Notes: generated by a model not told the origin, from the letters alone. A DNA stretch of 64,000 nucleotides from Enterovibrio nigricans DSM 22720 (GCF_900167155.1 NZ_FUXU01000003.1:80235-144234), one strand, 5' to 3'; shown: positions 1 through 9,649, counted from the first letter of the stretch. Made by a program: numbers and translations.

Positions 1-300
<300 letters not shown>

Positions 301-331
301 TCGCTTACCTTAAACTGCTTTAGATTGAAAA

Positions 332-357
332 ACGGCTCCCTTGGGAGCCGTTTTTTT
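332..357 (+). terminator. Rho-independent terminator of eno
   Basis: An 8-bp GC-rich stem (CGGCTCCC/GGGAGCCG) with a 2-base apparent loop, extended by A-T pairs, is followed by seven T residues. It lies directly after the eno stop codon. Confidence 0.9.
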
Positions 358-390
358 CGCCTGTCGAATAAGCTAACTTGTTTCATGCAC

Positions 391-414
391 AAAAAAGCCA
401 GCATTTAGCTGGCC
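391..414 (-). terminator. Terminator of the ubiH-ubiI transcript
   Basis: Read on the minus strand, the GCCAGC/GCTGGC stem with a 5-base loop is followed by six T residues. It lies 28 bases beyond the ubiI stop codon, so it ends the minus-strand transcript converging on eno. Confidence 0.8.
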
Positions 415-441
415 TTCGTGTTTTAAATGCTCATCGCATCA

Positions 442-1653
442 TTATTTTTTCGCGAGTTCTGGCAAGTCACCCGATAGCCCCAACGCTCGCTTGATAAATT
501 GGTTTTTGATGCCCGGTAGTGTTGCAGCTGCTAGTAGGCCAATGCCTCGAATGAGTTTCTTGGCTGGTTTTTCTCCCGCAAACAAATCGCGGAAACCTTG
601 CATGACGGCAATCATTTGTGCGGCTTCTGCCTTACGCCAACGCTCAAACGCGCGAAGATTGGCTTTTTCGCCAATATCCTTTCCTTCATCGTGTAAGCGA
701 ACGACCTCTTGAGCGAGAGTCACAGCATCCAAAAGCCCAAGGTTGACACCTTGGCCAGCCAGTGGGTGAATGGTGTGGGCAGCATCGCCAATTAAAGCTA
801 CGCGATCCACTACAAAGTCTCTCGCATAGCGCATTCTCAGCGGGAATGCAGCACGTTCACCTTCAACATGGCAAAGTCCCAAGCGTACATCAAACGCACC
901 CGTCAGGGCTTTGTTGAACTCAACATCAGACATAGTGCAACGCGCATCTGCTTGTTCAGGAGGCTGAGACCAAACGATAGAACACAAATGAGGATCGGAG
1001 AGCGGTAGGAATGCCAACGGACCTTCTGGGGTGAAAATTTGGCGTGCAATACTGTCGTGTAGTTCATCGGTACGAACGTTTGCGACCAGCGCGCTGTGTC
1101 CGTAATCCCAATGCGTCAGGGGAATAGAAAGCTGATTACGCACCCAAGAATTCGCGCCGTCAGCACCAACAACCAGCTTGGCAGTGATGGCATTACCAGA
1201 GTCTAATGTCAGCCAAGCTTCCGATTCGCCAAACATCATTGAGGCGATGCGATCTGGGCAGAATAGTGCGACATTGTGTTGCTGTTTGATGCGTTCTAGC
1301 AGCGACAGTTGGATCACGCGGTTTTCGACAATGTAGCCAAGATCTGGCTGACCCATGTCCATTGCATCAAACTCAATGGACGCGAAGCTATCTTGTTCCC
1401 ATACCGCCATTTTCTGATACGGACTCGCGCGACGGGAAACAATGCCGTCCCACGCACCGACATTTTTGAGAATGCGCTCACTGGCGCGGCTTAATGCAGA
1501 GACACGCACATCAGGTAAGGTATTGAACGTGCTGTCAGGCTCCTTGCCTTCAATGACCGCGATACGAAGTTCGGAATCTGCCAAGGCGGCAGCCAAGGTA
1601 AGTCCTACCATGCCACCGCCAACAATAGCGATGTCTACATTTGTCATTTTCAT
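442..1653 (-). CDS. ubiI: FAD-dependent 2-octaprenylphenol hydroxylase UbiI (VisC family)
   Basis: A 403-residue flavoprotein monooxygenase of the UbiH/COQ6 family, matching the family's usual ~400. UbiI performs the C5 hydroxylation in aerobic ubiquinone biosynthesis at the inner membrane. Visible features are the N-terminal dinucleotide-binding motif GGGMVG (residues 12-17) inside a Rossmann beta-alpha-beta unit, the RVSALSRAS segment of the family, and the second FAD motif GDAAHTIHPLAGQG from about residue 289. Its ATG overlaps the ubiH stop by one base (TAATG), so the two are translationally coupled. It is the last gene of ygfB-ubiH-ubiI. The assignment to UbiI rather than UbiF rests on operon position and the GD form of the motif. 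Confidence 0.92.
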   Translation of the reverse strand: MKMTNVDIAIVGGGMVGLTLAAALADSELRIAVIEGKEPDSTFNTLPDVRVSALSRASERILKNVGAWDGIVSRRASPYQKMAVWEQDSFASIEFDAMDMGQPDLGYIVENRVIQLSLLERIKQQHNVALFCPDRIASMMFGESEAWLTLDSGNAITAKLVVGADGANSWVRNQLSIPLTHWDYGHSALVANVRTDELHDSIARQIFTPEGPLAFLPLSDPHLCSIVWSQPPEQADARCTMSDVEFNKALTGAFDVRLGLCHVEGERAAFPLRMRYARDFVVDRVALIGDAAHTIHPLAGQGVNLGLLDAVTLAQEVVRLHDEGKDIGEKANLRAFERWRKAEAAQMIAVMQGFRDLFAGEKPAKKLIRGIGLLAAATLPGIKNQFIKRALGLSGDLPELAKK

Positions 1654-2858
1654 TATCGTTCTACCAAGCCCATTGCACGTTGTAGCAAAGGTGCTTTCAG
1701 TTCGCGGCAGACTGACATCGCAGCCAAGCCTAAATTTCTGCCTAAAATGAGCGGAGCAGAGGTGTTTGAAAAACCATGAACTAAGCCGGACGTCATCGCA
1801 ACTGTGGCATCACGATCGGGTTCTCTGCGTTCAAGGTATTGTTGTAGCAATGGCATGCCACCTATATCAATTCCTGATTGATGGGCAATGGCAATTTCTT
1901 CGGCCAACGTCGCCACATCGCGAAGTCCAAGGTTAAATCCTTGACCAGCGATCGGATGAAGCGTTTGAGCGGCGTTGCCAACGACGGCAAAGCGGTGCGA
2001 AATTAACTGGGTTGCTTGACGAAGGATCAATGGATAGCTACTGCGCTCGCCAGCATGAAGCAGTTTTCCAAGTCGCCATCCAAAAGCGCGTTGCAACGCA
2101 TCAATAAACGCCGAGTCTGAAAGTGCTAATAAGGCTGCGGCATCGTCTGGTTTTACGCACCATACCAAAGAGCATCTCCCTTCTGACATGGGGAGCAGTG
2201 CAATTGGGCCCGTCTCCGTAAAGCGTTCAAAGGCTTTTCCTTGATGCGGAATTGACGGCGTGACATTGGCAATAAGAGCGGCTTGTCTGAAATCATGCTC
2301 ATGGCGTTCGATGCCGATCATTTGGCAACAGGACGAGGTAGCACCATCTGCTGCGACGACTAATTTGGTTTTGATCTTCGTGTTGTCGTTAAGAGTGAGC
2401 GTCACATCATCTCGTTGGCGATGAATGTCAGTGACGAAAGCCGGACAGAACATTGTAATGGCTTGCGATTCCGTCAAAGCGGAGTGAAAAACTCGACCAG
2501 CATCTGCTAACTCGATTACGCTGCCTAACGACTCAACGCCTTCCTCTTTGGCATGCATTTCGGTCAGGCCAAAGTGTCCCCGGTCTGAAACATGGATATG
2601 ATCAATGGTGGTTGCCAGCGGTGAGAGTTTTTTCCATAGTCCCAACGATGCCAACAATTGGCAACTGCCGTAAGACAGTGCAATGCTTCTGGCGTCATAG
2701 CCAGGGTGTGAGTGGTCGGGAATGGCTGCTTCAACGACGGCAATAGAAAGCCCGCCCTGTGTCAGCGTTTCGATAGCAAGAGCCAACGTGGCTCCCGCCA
2801 TTGCGCCGCCTGCAATAACCACATCAAATTCCTGCATTGAAGGCGCGTTTGCGTCCAT
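1653..2858 (-). CDS. ubiH: 2-octaprenyl-6-methoxyphenol hydroxylase UbiH
   Basis: A 401-residue FAD monooxygenase performing the C1 hydroxylation step in ubiquinone biosynthesis. The N-terminal motif is GGAMAG (residues 17-22). The second FAD motif reads GNAAQTLHPIAGQG (from about residue 294), with the GN in place of GD that distinguishes UbiH from UbiI. The frame is open back to a TTG at 2882, but ATG at 2858 is preceded by GGAGAG eight bases upstream, so I take that as the start. It sits between ygfB and ubiI. The pepP gene that lies between ygfB and ubiH in E. coli is absent here. Confidence 0.92.
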   Translation of the reverse strand: MDANAPSMQEFDVVIAGGAMAGATLALAIETLTQGGLSIAVVEAAIPDHSHPGYDARSIALSYGSCQLLASLGLWKKLSPLATTIDHIHVSDRGHFGLTEMHAKEEGVESLGSVIELADAGRVFHSALTESQAITMFCPAFVTDIHRQRDDVTLTLNDNTKIKTKLVVAADGATSSCCQMIGIERHEHDFRQAALIANVTPSIPHQGKAFERFTETGPIALLPMSEGRCSLVWCVKPDDAAALLALSDSAFIDALQRAFGWRLGKLLHAGERSSYPLILRQATQLISHRFAVVGNAAQTLHPIAGQGFNLGLRDVATLAEEIAIAHQSGIDIGGMPLLQQYLERREPDRDATVAMTSGLVHGFSNTSAPLILGRNLGLAAMSVCRELKAPLLQRAMGLVER

Positions 2859-2890
2859 TCTTCGTTCTCTCCGGGCAGTCAATTCTACGA

Positions 2891-3463
2891 TCAGTGAAGT
2901 GTTGGCTTGGTTTCTTCTGTTACTGGCTTGGTACCGAGTTCAGCATGCAACGTCATTGCACAAACGCGAACGTGCTCTATCACTTGTTCTAGCAGCAGTG
3001 CTTGCTCTTCCATATCATCGTCTTCGTCAATACCGAGTTGGGCTATTTCAGCCAGATCCGCCAGTACTTCATTTGCATCCTCAGACAGTTTGCCTGTGGT
3101 TACGCCGACAAGACCAATACCCGCGATGAACGCGCTGACCCAATCCGAGAGAGCATCACCTCTATCCAGCAAAGAGACACTTTCATCTGGCAACAACAGT
3201 TCGAAGTCCATTTGCCCGCCAATCAGCTCGCTGGAGGACTGAGCGAGGGAGCTTGCTGCCAGCGCTAAGGATTGATGTGGCCAACCTTGACCGTCGTTAG
3301 TGTAATCATAAAGCATTGGCATCCAGTTGCCCGACTCAGGGTCCGAACCACCACAAAGCATTCCGGCTAACAAAGCGTGCATTTCTGCGGGTGTGACGGT
3401 GAGGCTATCGGATTTTAGTGTGGTAGCGATGTTGCTGTATTCAGGTAAAGTTACTTGGGTCAC
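2891..3463 (-). CDS. ygfB: UPF0149 family protein YgfB
   Basis: A 190-residue acidic protein of the UPF0149 family with the family hallmarks: LTVTPAEMHALLAGMLCGG near the N-terminus (with TPAEMH and the CGG), the IAQLGIDEDDD acidic stretch, and the KPTLH C-terminus shared with E. coli YgfB. Its biochemical role is not established. The frame can be opened at TTG 3484, but GTG 3463 has an AAGG about eight bases upstream and gives an N-terminus the same length as E. coli YgfB, so GTG is preferred. It begins the ygfB-ubiH-ubiI transcript and is divergent from zapA. Confidence 0.88.
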   Translation of the reverse strand: MTQVTLPEYSNIATTLKSDSLTVTPAEMHALLAGMLCGGSDPESGNWMPMLYDYTNDGQGWPHQSLALAASSLAQSSSELIGGQMDFELLLPDESVSLLDRGDALSDWVSAFIAGIGLVGVTTGKLSEDANEVLADLAEIAQLGIDEDDDMEEQALLLEQVIEHVRVCAMTLHAELGTKPVTEETKPTLH

Positions 3464-3744
3464 TGGGGCCACCTTGAGTACCAATTAATTCAAAGACTAT
3501 GCTATCACTTAGCTGCAACCCACTGAACAGCTCTTGATAAAAAGTCGCTTTTTGAAAGTTGAACTTCTCAGTGACCCTGAAAAATTGCTCTGATTTTCAT
3601 CACATTGATGACTTTTCGTCTGGTTAGCTCGTCGAGAGCACATCTGCTTTAGGATAGACTTGCAGTTTCATCTGCCATTTTTTATATTTGTGCCCGTTAC
3701 GTCAGGGTGCGACAGCGCGCTTTGAAGGGAGCTCCGAAACAATT

Positions 3745-4056
3745 ATGACTACGCAAGCTGTTGAAATTCGAATTCTTGGGAAGACCATGCGCGTTAACTG
3801 TCCAGCGGGGCAGGAATTGTCTTTGCAAGAAGCAGCGGACGACTTCGATAAGCGGTTGCATGAATTGTCTGCTCGCACTAAAGTAACGAATACAGAGCAA
3901 TTGCTCACTATCGCGGCGCTGAATGTCTGTTATGAACTACAGACCGAAAAGCAAAAAATTGCTGACGATAGAAATGAAATGCAACAGCGCATTTCGCTGT
4001 TGCAGGAATCGATTGAAGAGGCGTTGTTAAAACACAGCGCGTCGAAGGAAGCGTAA
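3745..4056 (+). CDS. zapA: Cell division protein ZapA
   Basis: A 103-residue FtsZ-associated protein that bundles FtsZ protofilaments and stabilises the Z ring. It begins MTTQAVEIRILGKTMRVNCP, the conserved ZapA head domain, followed by LQEAADDFDKRL and a long C-terminal coiled coil (about residues 65-98). The open frame extends 19 codons upstream to 3688, but the conserved domain starts at ATG 3745. It is followed by 6S RNA and the cyclo-ligase gene, the standard zapA-ssrS-ygfA order of gammaproteobacteria. Confidence 0.95.
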   Translation: MTTQAVEIRILGKTMRVNCPAGQELSLQEAADDFDKRLHELSARTKVTNTEQLLTIAALNVCYELQTEKQKIADDRNEMQQRISLLQESIEEALLKHSASKEA

Positions 4057-4069
4057 GTTTCCAAACCAG

Positions 4070-4255
4070 TTTGACCCTGGAGTGTGCGTCAGCGGATCCG
4101 CGTCCCTGAGCCGATAAGCACATCTAAGGGTGAGTTGTTTTAGGCTATTGAGCAAGCTCGGCTCGTACCGAGAAGCCTACGGTCTATTCTGCCCATCCGC
4201 CTTGAACCGCAGGGTTCAAGGGCAAAAGATCCCAACGGCACTCCGGGGCCTTCCT
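4070..4255 (+). ncRNA. ssrS: 6S RNA (SsrS)
   Basis: The zapA-ygfA intergenic region carries the 6S landmarks: CCCTGAGCCGATA, the GAGCAAGCTCGG...CGAGAAGCCT helix, and the CCTTGAACC...GGGTTCAAGG hairpin, all close to the E. coli sequence. The ends (CCTGGAGTG with CACTCCGGGG) form the closing stem. 6S RNA mimics an open promoter and sequesters sigma-70 holoenzyme in stationary phase. Exact ends are estimated to within a few bases. Confidence 0.93.
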
Positions 4256-4290
4256 TATACATTCTCCATGCGACACGGCAAGGACCGCCG

Positions 4291-4896
4291 ATGCAAGTGA
4301 ATACCTCTGAGCAGCGTGCTTTGCTGCGACATCAGATTCGTCAACGCCGTCGAGCCCTCTCTACAGACCAACAGCAATTAGCGTCCGAACATTTGCTTCA
4401 ACGCTTTAAAGCTGCTGACTCGATAAAACAAGCGTCTAATATTGCGTTGTACCTGTCGGTGGATGGCGAGTTGGATACACACCTTCTTATCGAGCACTGC
4501 TGGCAATTGGGGCAATCCGTTTACCTCCCTGTAATACATCCTTTTAGCAAGGGACATTTACTGTTTCTTCATTATCACCCTGATACCAAGCTGGTTCTGA
4601 ATCAATACGGTATTCCAGAGCCTAAGCTGGATGTGCGAGATGTGTTACCCGCTTCAAAGATTGACGTGATATGTACTCCATTGGTGGCATTCGATGATGC
4701 TGGTCAGCGCCTTGGTATGGGGGGAGGATATTACGATCGAACATTGGTCCCTTGGTATAAAACCGGCGAAGGAGCAAGACCGATTGGCTTAGCGCACGAT
4801 TGCCAGCAAGTGGATAGCTTGCCCGTGGAAGTATGGGACATACCTTTGCCTGAGATTCTAACCCCCAGTCGACACTGGTCATGGGCGATCGTCTGA
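4291..4896 (+). CDS. ygfA: 5-formyltetrahydrofolate cyclo-ligase
   Basis: A 201-residue enzyme (also called fau) that converts 5-formyl-THF to 5,10-methenyl-THF with ATP. The nucleotide/folate signature LGMGGGYYDR is at residues 141-150, preceded by VICTPLVAFD, and the N-terminus has the basic RHQIRQRRRAL helix typical of the family. It lies directly downstream of 6S RNA, with which it is usually co-transcribed. The ATG follows an AGGA about nine bases upstream. Confidence 0.94.
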   Translation: MQVNTSEQRALLRHQIRQRRRALSTDQQQLASEHLLQRFKAADSIKQASNIALYLSVDGELDTHLLIEHCWQLGQSVYLPVIHPFSKGHLLFLHYHPDTKLVLNQYGIPEPKLDVRDVLPASKIDVICTPLVAFDDAGQRLGMGGGYYDRTLVPWYKTGEGARPIGLAHDCQQVDSLPVEVWDIPLPEILTPSRHWSWAIV

Positions 4897-5007
4897 TCGC
4901 AGTTGATCGACCAGAACGGGATCTGCGTTGTCAAAAATCTGCGCGCACCTATTTCAGATCTGTATAATCGGCCTCGCGAATTACCCCCCAAATTGCAGGA
5001 GATCATC

Positions 5008-5661
5008 ATGACTCAGGATGAAATGAAAAAAGCGGCTGGCTGGGCTGCGTTGGAATACGTCACCAAGGGTGCCATTGTTGGTGTTGGTACTGGCTCGACC
5101 GTTAATCACTTCATCGATGCGCTTGAAACCATGAAAGATCAAATCAAAGGTGCAGTGTCGAGCTCTGTAGCGTCGACTGAGCGTCTTGAAAAGATCGGCA
5201 TTCCCGTTTTCGATGCTAACGAAGTGGCAAGCTTGGACATATATGTTGATGGTGCTGACGAAATTAACCCAGGCAACAACATGATCAAAGGCGGTGGTGC
5301 AGCACTGACGCGTGAAAAAATCGTGGCGGCGATAGCGGAACAGTTTATCTGCATCATTGATGACAGCAAAAAAGTAGACGTGTTGGGTCAATTCCCTCTG
5401 CCAGTAGAAGTGATCCCGATGGCACGCTCATATGTTGCGCGTCAACTCGTCAAATTGGGCGGCGATCCTTGTTACCGTGAAGGTTGCATCACAGACAACG
5501 GTAACATCATCTTAGATGTACACAACATGCAAATCACCAATGCGAAAGAGCTGGAAGATACCATCAACGGTATTGCCGGCGTTGTGACGGTAGGTTTGTT
5601 TGCGAACCGTGGTGCTGACGTGGTTCTTGAAGGTACACCTAATGGTGTAGTGAAAAGTTAA
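5008..5661 (+). CDS. rpiA: Ribose-5-phosphate isomerase A
   Basis: A 217-residue enzyme (E. coli 219) interconverting ribose-5-phosphate and ribulose-5-phosphate in the pentose phosphate pathway. Conserved segments are [13 protein letters not shown] (phosphate loop), [16 protein letters not shown] [10 protein letters not shown] with the catalytic Asp, [14 protein letters not shown], and the C-terminal [16 protein letters not shown]. The frame is open 35 codons further upstream to 4903, but ATG 5008 is preceded by GCAGGAGA and aligns with known RpiA starts. Confidence 0.96.
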   Translation: MTQDEMKKAAGWAALEYVTKGAIVGVGTGSTVNHFIDALETMKDQIKGAVSSSVASTERLEKIGIPVFDANEVASLDIYVDGADEINPGNNMIKGGGAALTREKIVAAIAEQFICIIDDSKKVDVLGQFPLPVEVIPMARSYVARQLVKLGGDPCYREGCITDNGNIILDVHNMQITNAKELEDTINGIAGVVTVGLFANRGADVVLEGTPNGVVKS

Positions 5662-5747
5662 TTAACCCTTTGCAGACAAATCGTTAGATTTCTACTTTTT
5701 TAGAAAGAAAAGCCAATCGTTTGCGTTGAATTAACTCAATAAGTTAG

Positions 5748-5774
5748 CGGTGTCCTATGGGCGCCGTTTTTTTT
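5748..5774 (+). terminator. Terminator after rpiA
   Basis: An 8-bp stem (CGGTGTCC/GGGCGCCG, two G-T pairs) with a TAT loop is followed by eight T residues. Confidence 0.8.
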
Positions 5775-5902
5775 CGTCTTATTCTCGTAATATTGTTCCC
5801 TTTTCATACAATTTTTTGTTACCTTAATCACTAATTATTGCCGTCTGGATGGCGAAAACCGAATTTTTGATTTTTAGGTTTGTTTTTAAGGATGAGAACC
5901 GC

Positions 5903-7132
5903 ATGGCTAAAGTGTCTCTAGAAAAAGACAAGATCAAGATCCTTCTTTTAGAAGGTCTTCATCCCTCAACGTTAGAAGTGCTGCAAAGCGCAGGCTATAG
6001 CAACATTGAATATCACAAAGGGTCGCTCGCTGGTGAAGAGCTTGAAAAAGCGATTTCTGATGCGCACTTCGTGGGTATCCGTTCCCGTACTCAGCTAACA
6101 GAAGACGTGTTTGCCAAAGCACAGAAGCTGGTGGCCGTAGGGTGTTTTTGTATCGGAACAAACCAAGTGGATCTGAACGCTGCTGCGACGCGTGGTATCC
6201 CAGTATTTAATGCGCCGTTTTCAAACACTCGCAGTGTTGCAGAGCTGGTGTTGGGCGAAATCCTGTTGTTGCTTCGCGGTATTCCTGCGAAAAATGCGAT
6301 GGCGCACCGCGGTGAGTGGATGAAGTCTGCGGATCAGTCTTTTGAAGCGCGCGGTAAAAACCTAGGGATCATTGGTTATGGTCACATTGGTACGCAATTG
6401 GGTATTCTCGCAGAAAACCTGGGTATGCGTGTTTTCTACTATGACATTGAAAACAAGCTGTCTTTGGGTAACGCAACGCAAGTGGCGTCTTTGTCAGAAC
6501 TGCTGAATAAAAGCGATGTGATTTCTCTGCATGTGCCCGAAACTGACTCTACCCAGAATATGATGGGCAGTGAAGAGTTTGCACGCATGAAACCAGGTGC
6601 GGTATTCATTAATGCTGCTCGTGGGACCGTGGTGGATATCGACGCATTGTGTGGTGCGTTAGAAAGTGGCCATATTGGTGGTGCGGCAGTTGACGTATTC
6701 CCAACAGAACCTAAGACCAACAGCGAACCATTCACCTCTCCACTTCAAGCGTTCGACAACGTGATCCTGACGCCGCACATTGGGGGCTCTACCCATGAAG
6801 CGCAGGAAAACATCGGTATCGAAGTTGCAGGCAAAATGGTGAAGTATTCAGACAATGGTTCAACCTTGTCTTCAGTCAACTTCCCGGAAGTGTCTTTGCC
6901 TGAACATTTTGGTACATCTCGTTTGTTGCATATTCACCAAAACAAACCGGGTATCCTGACTAAGATCAACACCATTTTTGCTGAGGAAGGCATCAATATT
7001 GCCGGTCAGTATCTGCAAACCAATGCCGAATATGGCTATGTGGTTATCGATGTTGAGACAGAACACTCTGAGAAAGCACTGATAAAATTGAAGGCGATTG
7101 ATGGCACCTTGCGTGCTCGTATCCTTCACTGA
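5903..7132 (+). CDS. serA: D-3-phosphoglycerate dehydrogenase
   Basis: A 409-residue enzyme (E. coli 410) catalysing the first step of serine synthesis. The start MAKVSLEKDKIKILLLEG matches E. coli SerA and is preceded by AAGGA, so ATG 5903 is chosen over the 18-codon longer frame. Domains in order: substrate-binding half-domain; Rossmann NAD domain with IIGYGHIGTQLG near residue 160; catalytic loop with AARG and TPHIGGSTHEAQ containing the active-site His; C-terminal ACT domain (last ~75 residues), which binds serine for feedback inhibition. Monocistronic, with a terminator downstream. Confidence 0.97.
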   Translation: MAKVSLEKDKIKILLLEGLHPSTLEVLQSAGYSNIEYHKGSLAGEELEKAISDAHFVGIRSRTQLTEDVFAKAQKLVAVGCFCIGTNQVDLNAAATRGIPVFNAPFSNTRSVAELVLGEILLLLRGIPAKNAMAHRGEWMKSADQSFEARGKNLGIIGYGHIGTQLGILAENLGMRVFYYDIENKLSLGNATQVASLSELLNKSDVISLHVPETDSTQNMMGSEEFARMKPGAVFINAARGTVVDIDALCGALESGHIGGAAVDVFPTEPKTNSEPFTSPLQAFDNVILTPHIGGSTHEAQENIGIEVAGKMVKYSDNGSTLSSVNFPEVSLPEHFGTSRLLHIHQNKPGILTKINTIFAEEGINIAGQYLQTNAEYGYVVIDVETEHSEKALIKLKAIDGTLRARILH

Positions 7133-7190
7133 TTAAACAAGACTGGATAGATACTTTGTTCCCCCGCAAATGTCTGTCGACGTAATACAA

Positions 7191-7219
7191 AGAGGCTACC
7201 CATGGTAGCCTCTTTTTTT
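7191..7219 (+). terminator. Terminator after serA
   Basis: The AGAGGCTACC/GGTAGCCTCT inverted repeat (10 bp less loop) followed by seven T residues. It lies between the convergent serA and the SIMPL-domain gene. Confidence 0.88.
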
Positions 7220-7245
7220 ACTGTATATAAAGTGGGTCGCAGGTG

Positions 7246-7944
7246 TTATTCGCTTAACTCAAAAACCACTTCGACGCGATCGCGAATGGTAATTTCCGCG
7301 TCCATATAGCTGGCGTCCACGTTTCTTGCTTCAGCTGCCATACGCAACATCACAGGGCGAGATGGGGTATCTGCCATATAGCGAATTTCCCAAACCCCAG
7401 CTAACTCTTCACCAAACCCTTTCGCGAGAGAACTGGCTTTTTCTTTTGCATCAGCAATCGCAGCCATGCGCGCTTGCTCTTTCAATGCTTTTTCTTTGCT
7501 GGATGAAAAGCTGATGTTATTTACGCGATTAATACCGTCTGACAGAGCCCCATCTAAGATGGTATTCAAGTGCGTTAAATCGCGAACAGTGACACTGACA
7601 TTGCGGTTAGCTTGGTAGCCCGTTAGTTTTGGCTCGCCATTTTTCGGATAACTATATTGGGGCTGAAGCGACAGATTTGCGCTTTCGACATCTTTTTTAC
7701 TTAGCCCCATATGTTCCAGACGAGTAAGGAGGGCTACTATAGCATCATCAGAAGCTTGTTTAGCGGCTTTTGAAGAGGTTCTTTTCAGGCTAACTGCAAT
7801 ATTGATGGTTGCTGTGTCAGGTGTTGCTACAACTTCGCCGACCCCAACCGTTTCCAGATGAGGGAAGTCGGGTGTTGCTGCAGAAGCCAAAGGCGACAAG
7901 GCTAGCGTTGCGCTAAATAGCGTAGCAATAAGGTGTTTTTTCAT
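7246..7944 (-). CDS. yggE: Periplasmic SIMPL-domain protein (YggE-like, oxidative stress)
   Basis: A 232-residue secreted protein with a clear signal peptide: MKKHL, a hydrophobic stretch to LSPLASA, and cleavage after residue ~22. The mature part is a SIMPL/DUF541 domain, recognised by ETVGVGEVVATPDTATINIAVS at the start (a segment shared across the family) and by the ISFSSSKEKALKEQARMAAIADAKEKA helix region. E. coli YggE is 246 residues, has been linked to resistance to oxidative damage, and is also found next to argO. Function beyond that is not established. It is transcribed convergently with serA. Confidence 0.85.
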   Translation of the reverse strand: MKKHLIATLFSATLALSPLASAATPDFPHLETVGVGEVVATPDTATINIAVSLKRTSSKAAKQASDDAIVALLTRLEHMGLSKKDVESANLSLQPQYSYPKNGEPKLTGYQANRNVSVTVRDLTHLNTILDGALSDGINRVNNISFSSSKEKALKEQARMAAIADAKEKASSLAKGFGEELAGVWEIRYMADTPSRPVMLRMAAEARNVDASYMDAEITIRDRVEVVFELSE

Positions 7945-8020
7945 GGTGAATTGTCCATGTTGTTGTGTCTGCGCTGTTTGACCACAAATATCGGCAGTTT
8001 ATCCCTGCAGAGTAAAGAAA

Positions 8021-8913
8021 TTACGTCAGTGCTTCGCCAGCATAGTGTCGGCAAGCTTCAGTCATGTTGGCAAGCACACCACTTTGGTTGGAAAAATGAT
8101 GTAGGAACAGATGACGATAAACCCCGTCCCCCGGGCACAAGTCAATGAGGGTGCCTTCTGCTAACTCCTCTTCGATCTGCAATTTAGGAATGAGGCAATA
8201 CGCCACACCGAGTTTTGCCATTTTGACGAAAGCCTCCGAGGATCTCACCATGTGACTTCGCCATCCTACCGTAGGCAGGTTAAATCGCTCAGACACAAAC
8301 TGGGTGTGCATATCATCGAAGCGGTCAAAAACAACTGCAGGGGCACGGCTTACTGTTTCGCTGTTGAGGCCATTGGGGAAGTATCGCTGCTTAAATTCAG
8401 GAGTGCAGACACACAAATAGTTCATTGTCCCTAACGGTGATGCGGTGCAGCCGTGTAAGGGCGTCGCTTCTGTACTAATTGCGACAACGGCTTCGCCCGA
8501 GCGGAGACGGTTTAAGGTTCGGGTTTCGTCGTCAACAATCAGGTTGATTTCGAGAGCGTGAGAGTGCATCAGCGGTGACAATGCGGGAAGTAACCAAGTC
8601 GCTAGGCTGTCGGCATTTGTCGCGATAGGAACTGTCACAGCGCGGGATAGACCATCAGGCGTCAGCTCGGGGATCAGTTCTTTCTCTAGTAATTGAACGC
8701 GACGATACAACCCCAGTAATTTTTTCCTATCGGCGTCGGTTGCGGCGGTAACTCGCGAATCAGAACGGGTTGCGCTACCAACTTCTCCAATTGCTTAACG
8801 CGTTGAGATACCGCAGATTGCGTAATAAAAAGCGCATCGGCTGCTCGCTCGAATCCGCCATTTGCAATGACGGCGTCTAAAGCTTCTAACCACCGATAGT
8901 CCAATCCCTTCAT
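8021..8913 (-). pseudogene. argP: LysR-type regulator ArgP (IciA), one-base frameshift
   Basis: ArgP activates argO and other genes in response to arginine and lysine. The N-terminal part (ATG at 8913) reads [20 protein letters not shown] and contains the winged helix [15 protein letters not shown]. The second part, in another frame, contains the effector domain beginning TNADSLATWLLPALSP and DDETRTLNRLRSGE. The join is at a run of six A residues on the minus strand (8720-8725). One extra A restores [18 protein letters not shown], matching E. coli ArgP, and gives exactly 297 residues, the E. coli length. As read, the DNA-binding domain is cut off after ~66 residues. This is either a genuine null allele or a homopolymer sequencing error. 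Confidence 0.9.
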
Positions 8914-9019
8914 TACCGCCTCATTAGCTTGACTGATGTAGGATTAAAATTATTAGTTTTACTTGTTTTTGTCACCTTATTACTTTGAGAGTGAGATTTT
9001 GAGGTGTAGAGGAACCACC

Positions 9020-9649
9020 GTGAGCAGCACAATATTATTACAGGGATTTGGACTGGGACTGAGTATGATCATCCCCATTGGTGCGCAGAACGCTTTCGTA
9101 CTCAACCAAGGAATACGACGTCATCACCATGTTGCGACGGCAACAATATGTTTCTTTTGCGACGTTGCGTTGATACTTCTGGGCGTGTTTGGCGGTGGTG
9201 CAATGTTGGCGAGCAATAAAACGTTATTAAGTGTGGTTACCCTAGGTGGGGTGGCCTTTTTGCTAACCTTTGCCTTCCAGTCGATACGTCGCGTGTTCAA
9301 ACGCGAAAACGAAGAATTTGATGTGGAAAAAGCCCTTGCGCAAAAAGGCTTGCTCGCGGTCGTGTTGGGGGCATTAGCCGTGACCGTATTAAACCCCCAT
9401 GTTTATTTGGATACCGTGGTGGTATTGGGCTCCATAGGTGGGCAGTTTCAGTCTGCGGAACGTATAGCTTTTGCAATTGGTACCGTGTTGGCGTCATTTG
9501 TCTGGTTCTATGGGATTGCTTTGGGCGCGGCAAAAATGTCACCGATTTTGTCTCGGCGTCGTGTTCGACAGGTCATTGATGTATTGGTGGCAGGGATGAT
9601 GATTTACGTGGCATTCTTATTGATGCAGAAATGGACAATGTTCATTTAA
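9020..9649 (+). CDS. argO: L-arginine exporter ArgO (LysE family)
   Basis: A 209-residue inner-membrane exporter of the LysE/RhtB superfamily with six predicted hydrophobic segments. The family signature is near the N-terminus: GLGLSMIIPIGAQNAFVLNQG. The loop VTVLNPHVYLDTVVVLGS matches E. coli ArgO closely. The GTG at 9020 is preceded by GAGGA eight bases upstream; the longer frame from 8963 adds a non-conserved extension and is rejected. It is divergent from argP, the usual arrangement in which ArgP activates argO; if argP is truly broken, argO may be uninduced. Confidence 0.94.
   Translation: MSSTILLQGFGLGLSMIIPIGAQNAFVLNQGIRRHHHVATATICFFCDVALILLGVFGGGAMLASNKTLLSVVTLGGVAFLLTFAFQSIRRVFKRENEEFDVEKALAQKGLLAVVLGALAVTVLNPHVYLDTVVVLGSIGGQFQSAERIAFAIGTVLASFVWFYGIALGAAKMSPILSRRRVRQVIDVLVAGMMIYVAFLLMQKWTMFI

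Noticed and set aside
5934..6161. Antisense frame within serA and many similar long antisense frames (e.g. 20079-20459, 47730-48251, 32631-33215)
   Set aside because: They mirror the codon bias of well-identified genes on the other strand and show no family motifs.
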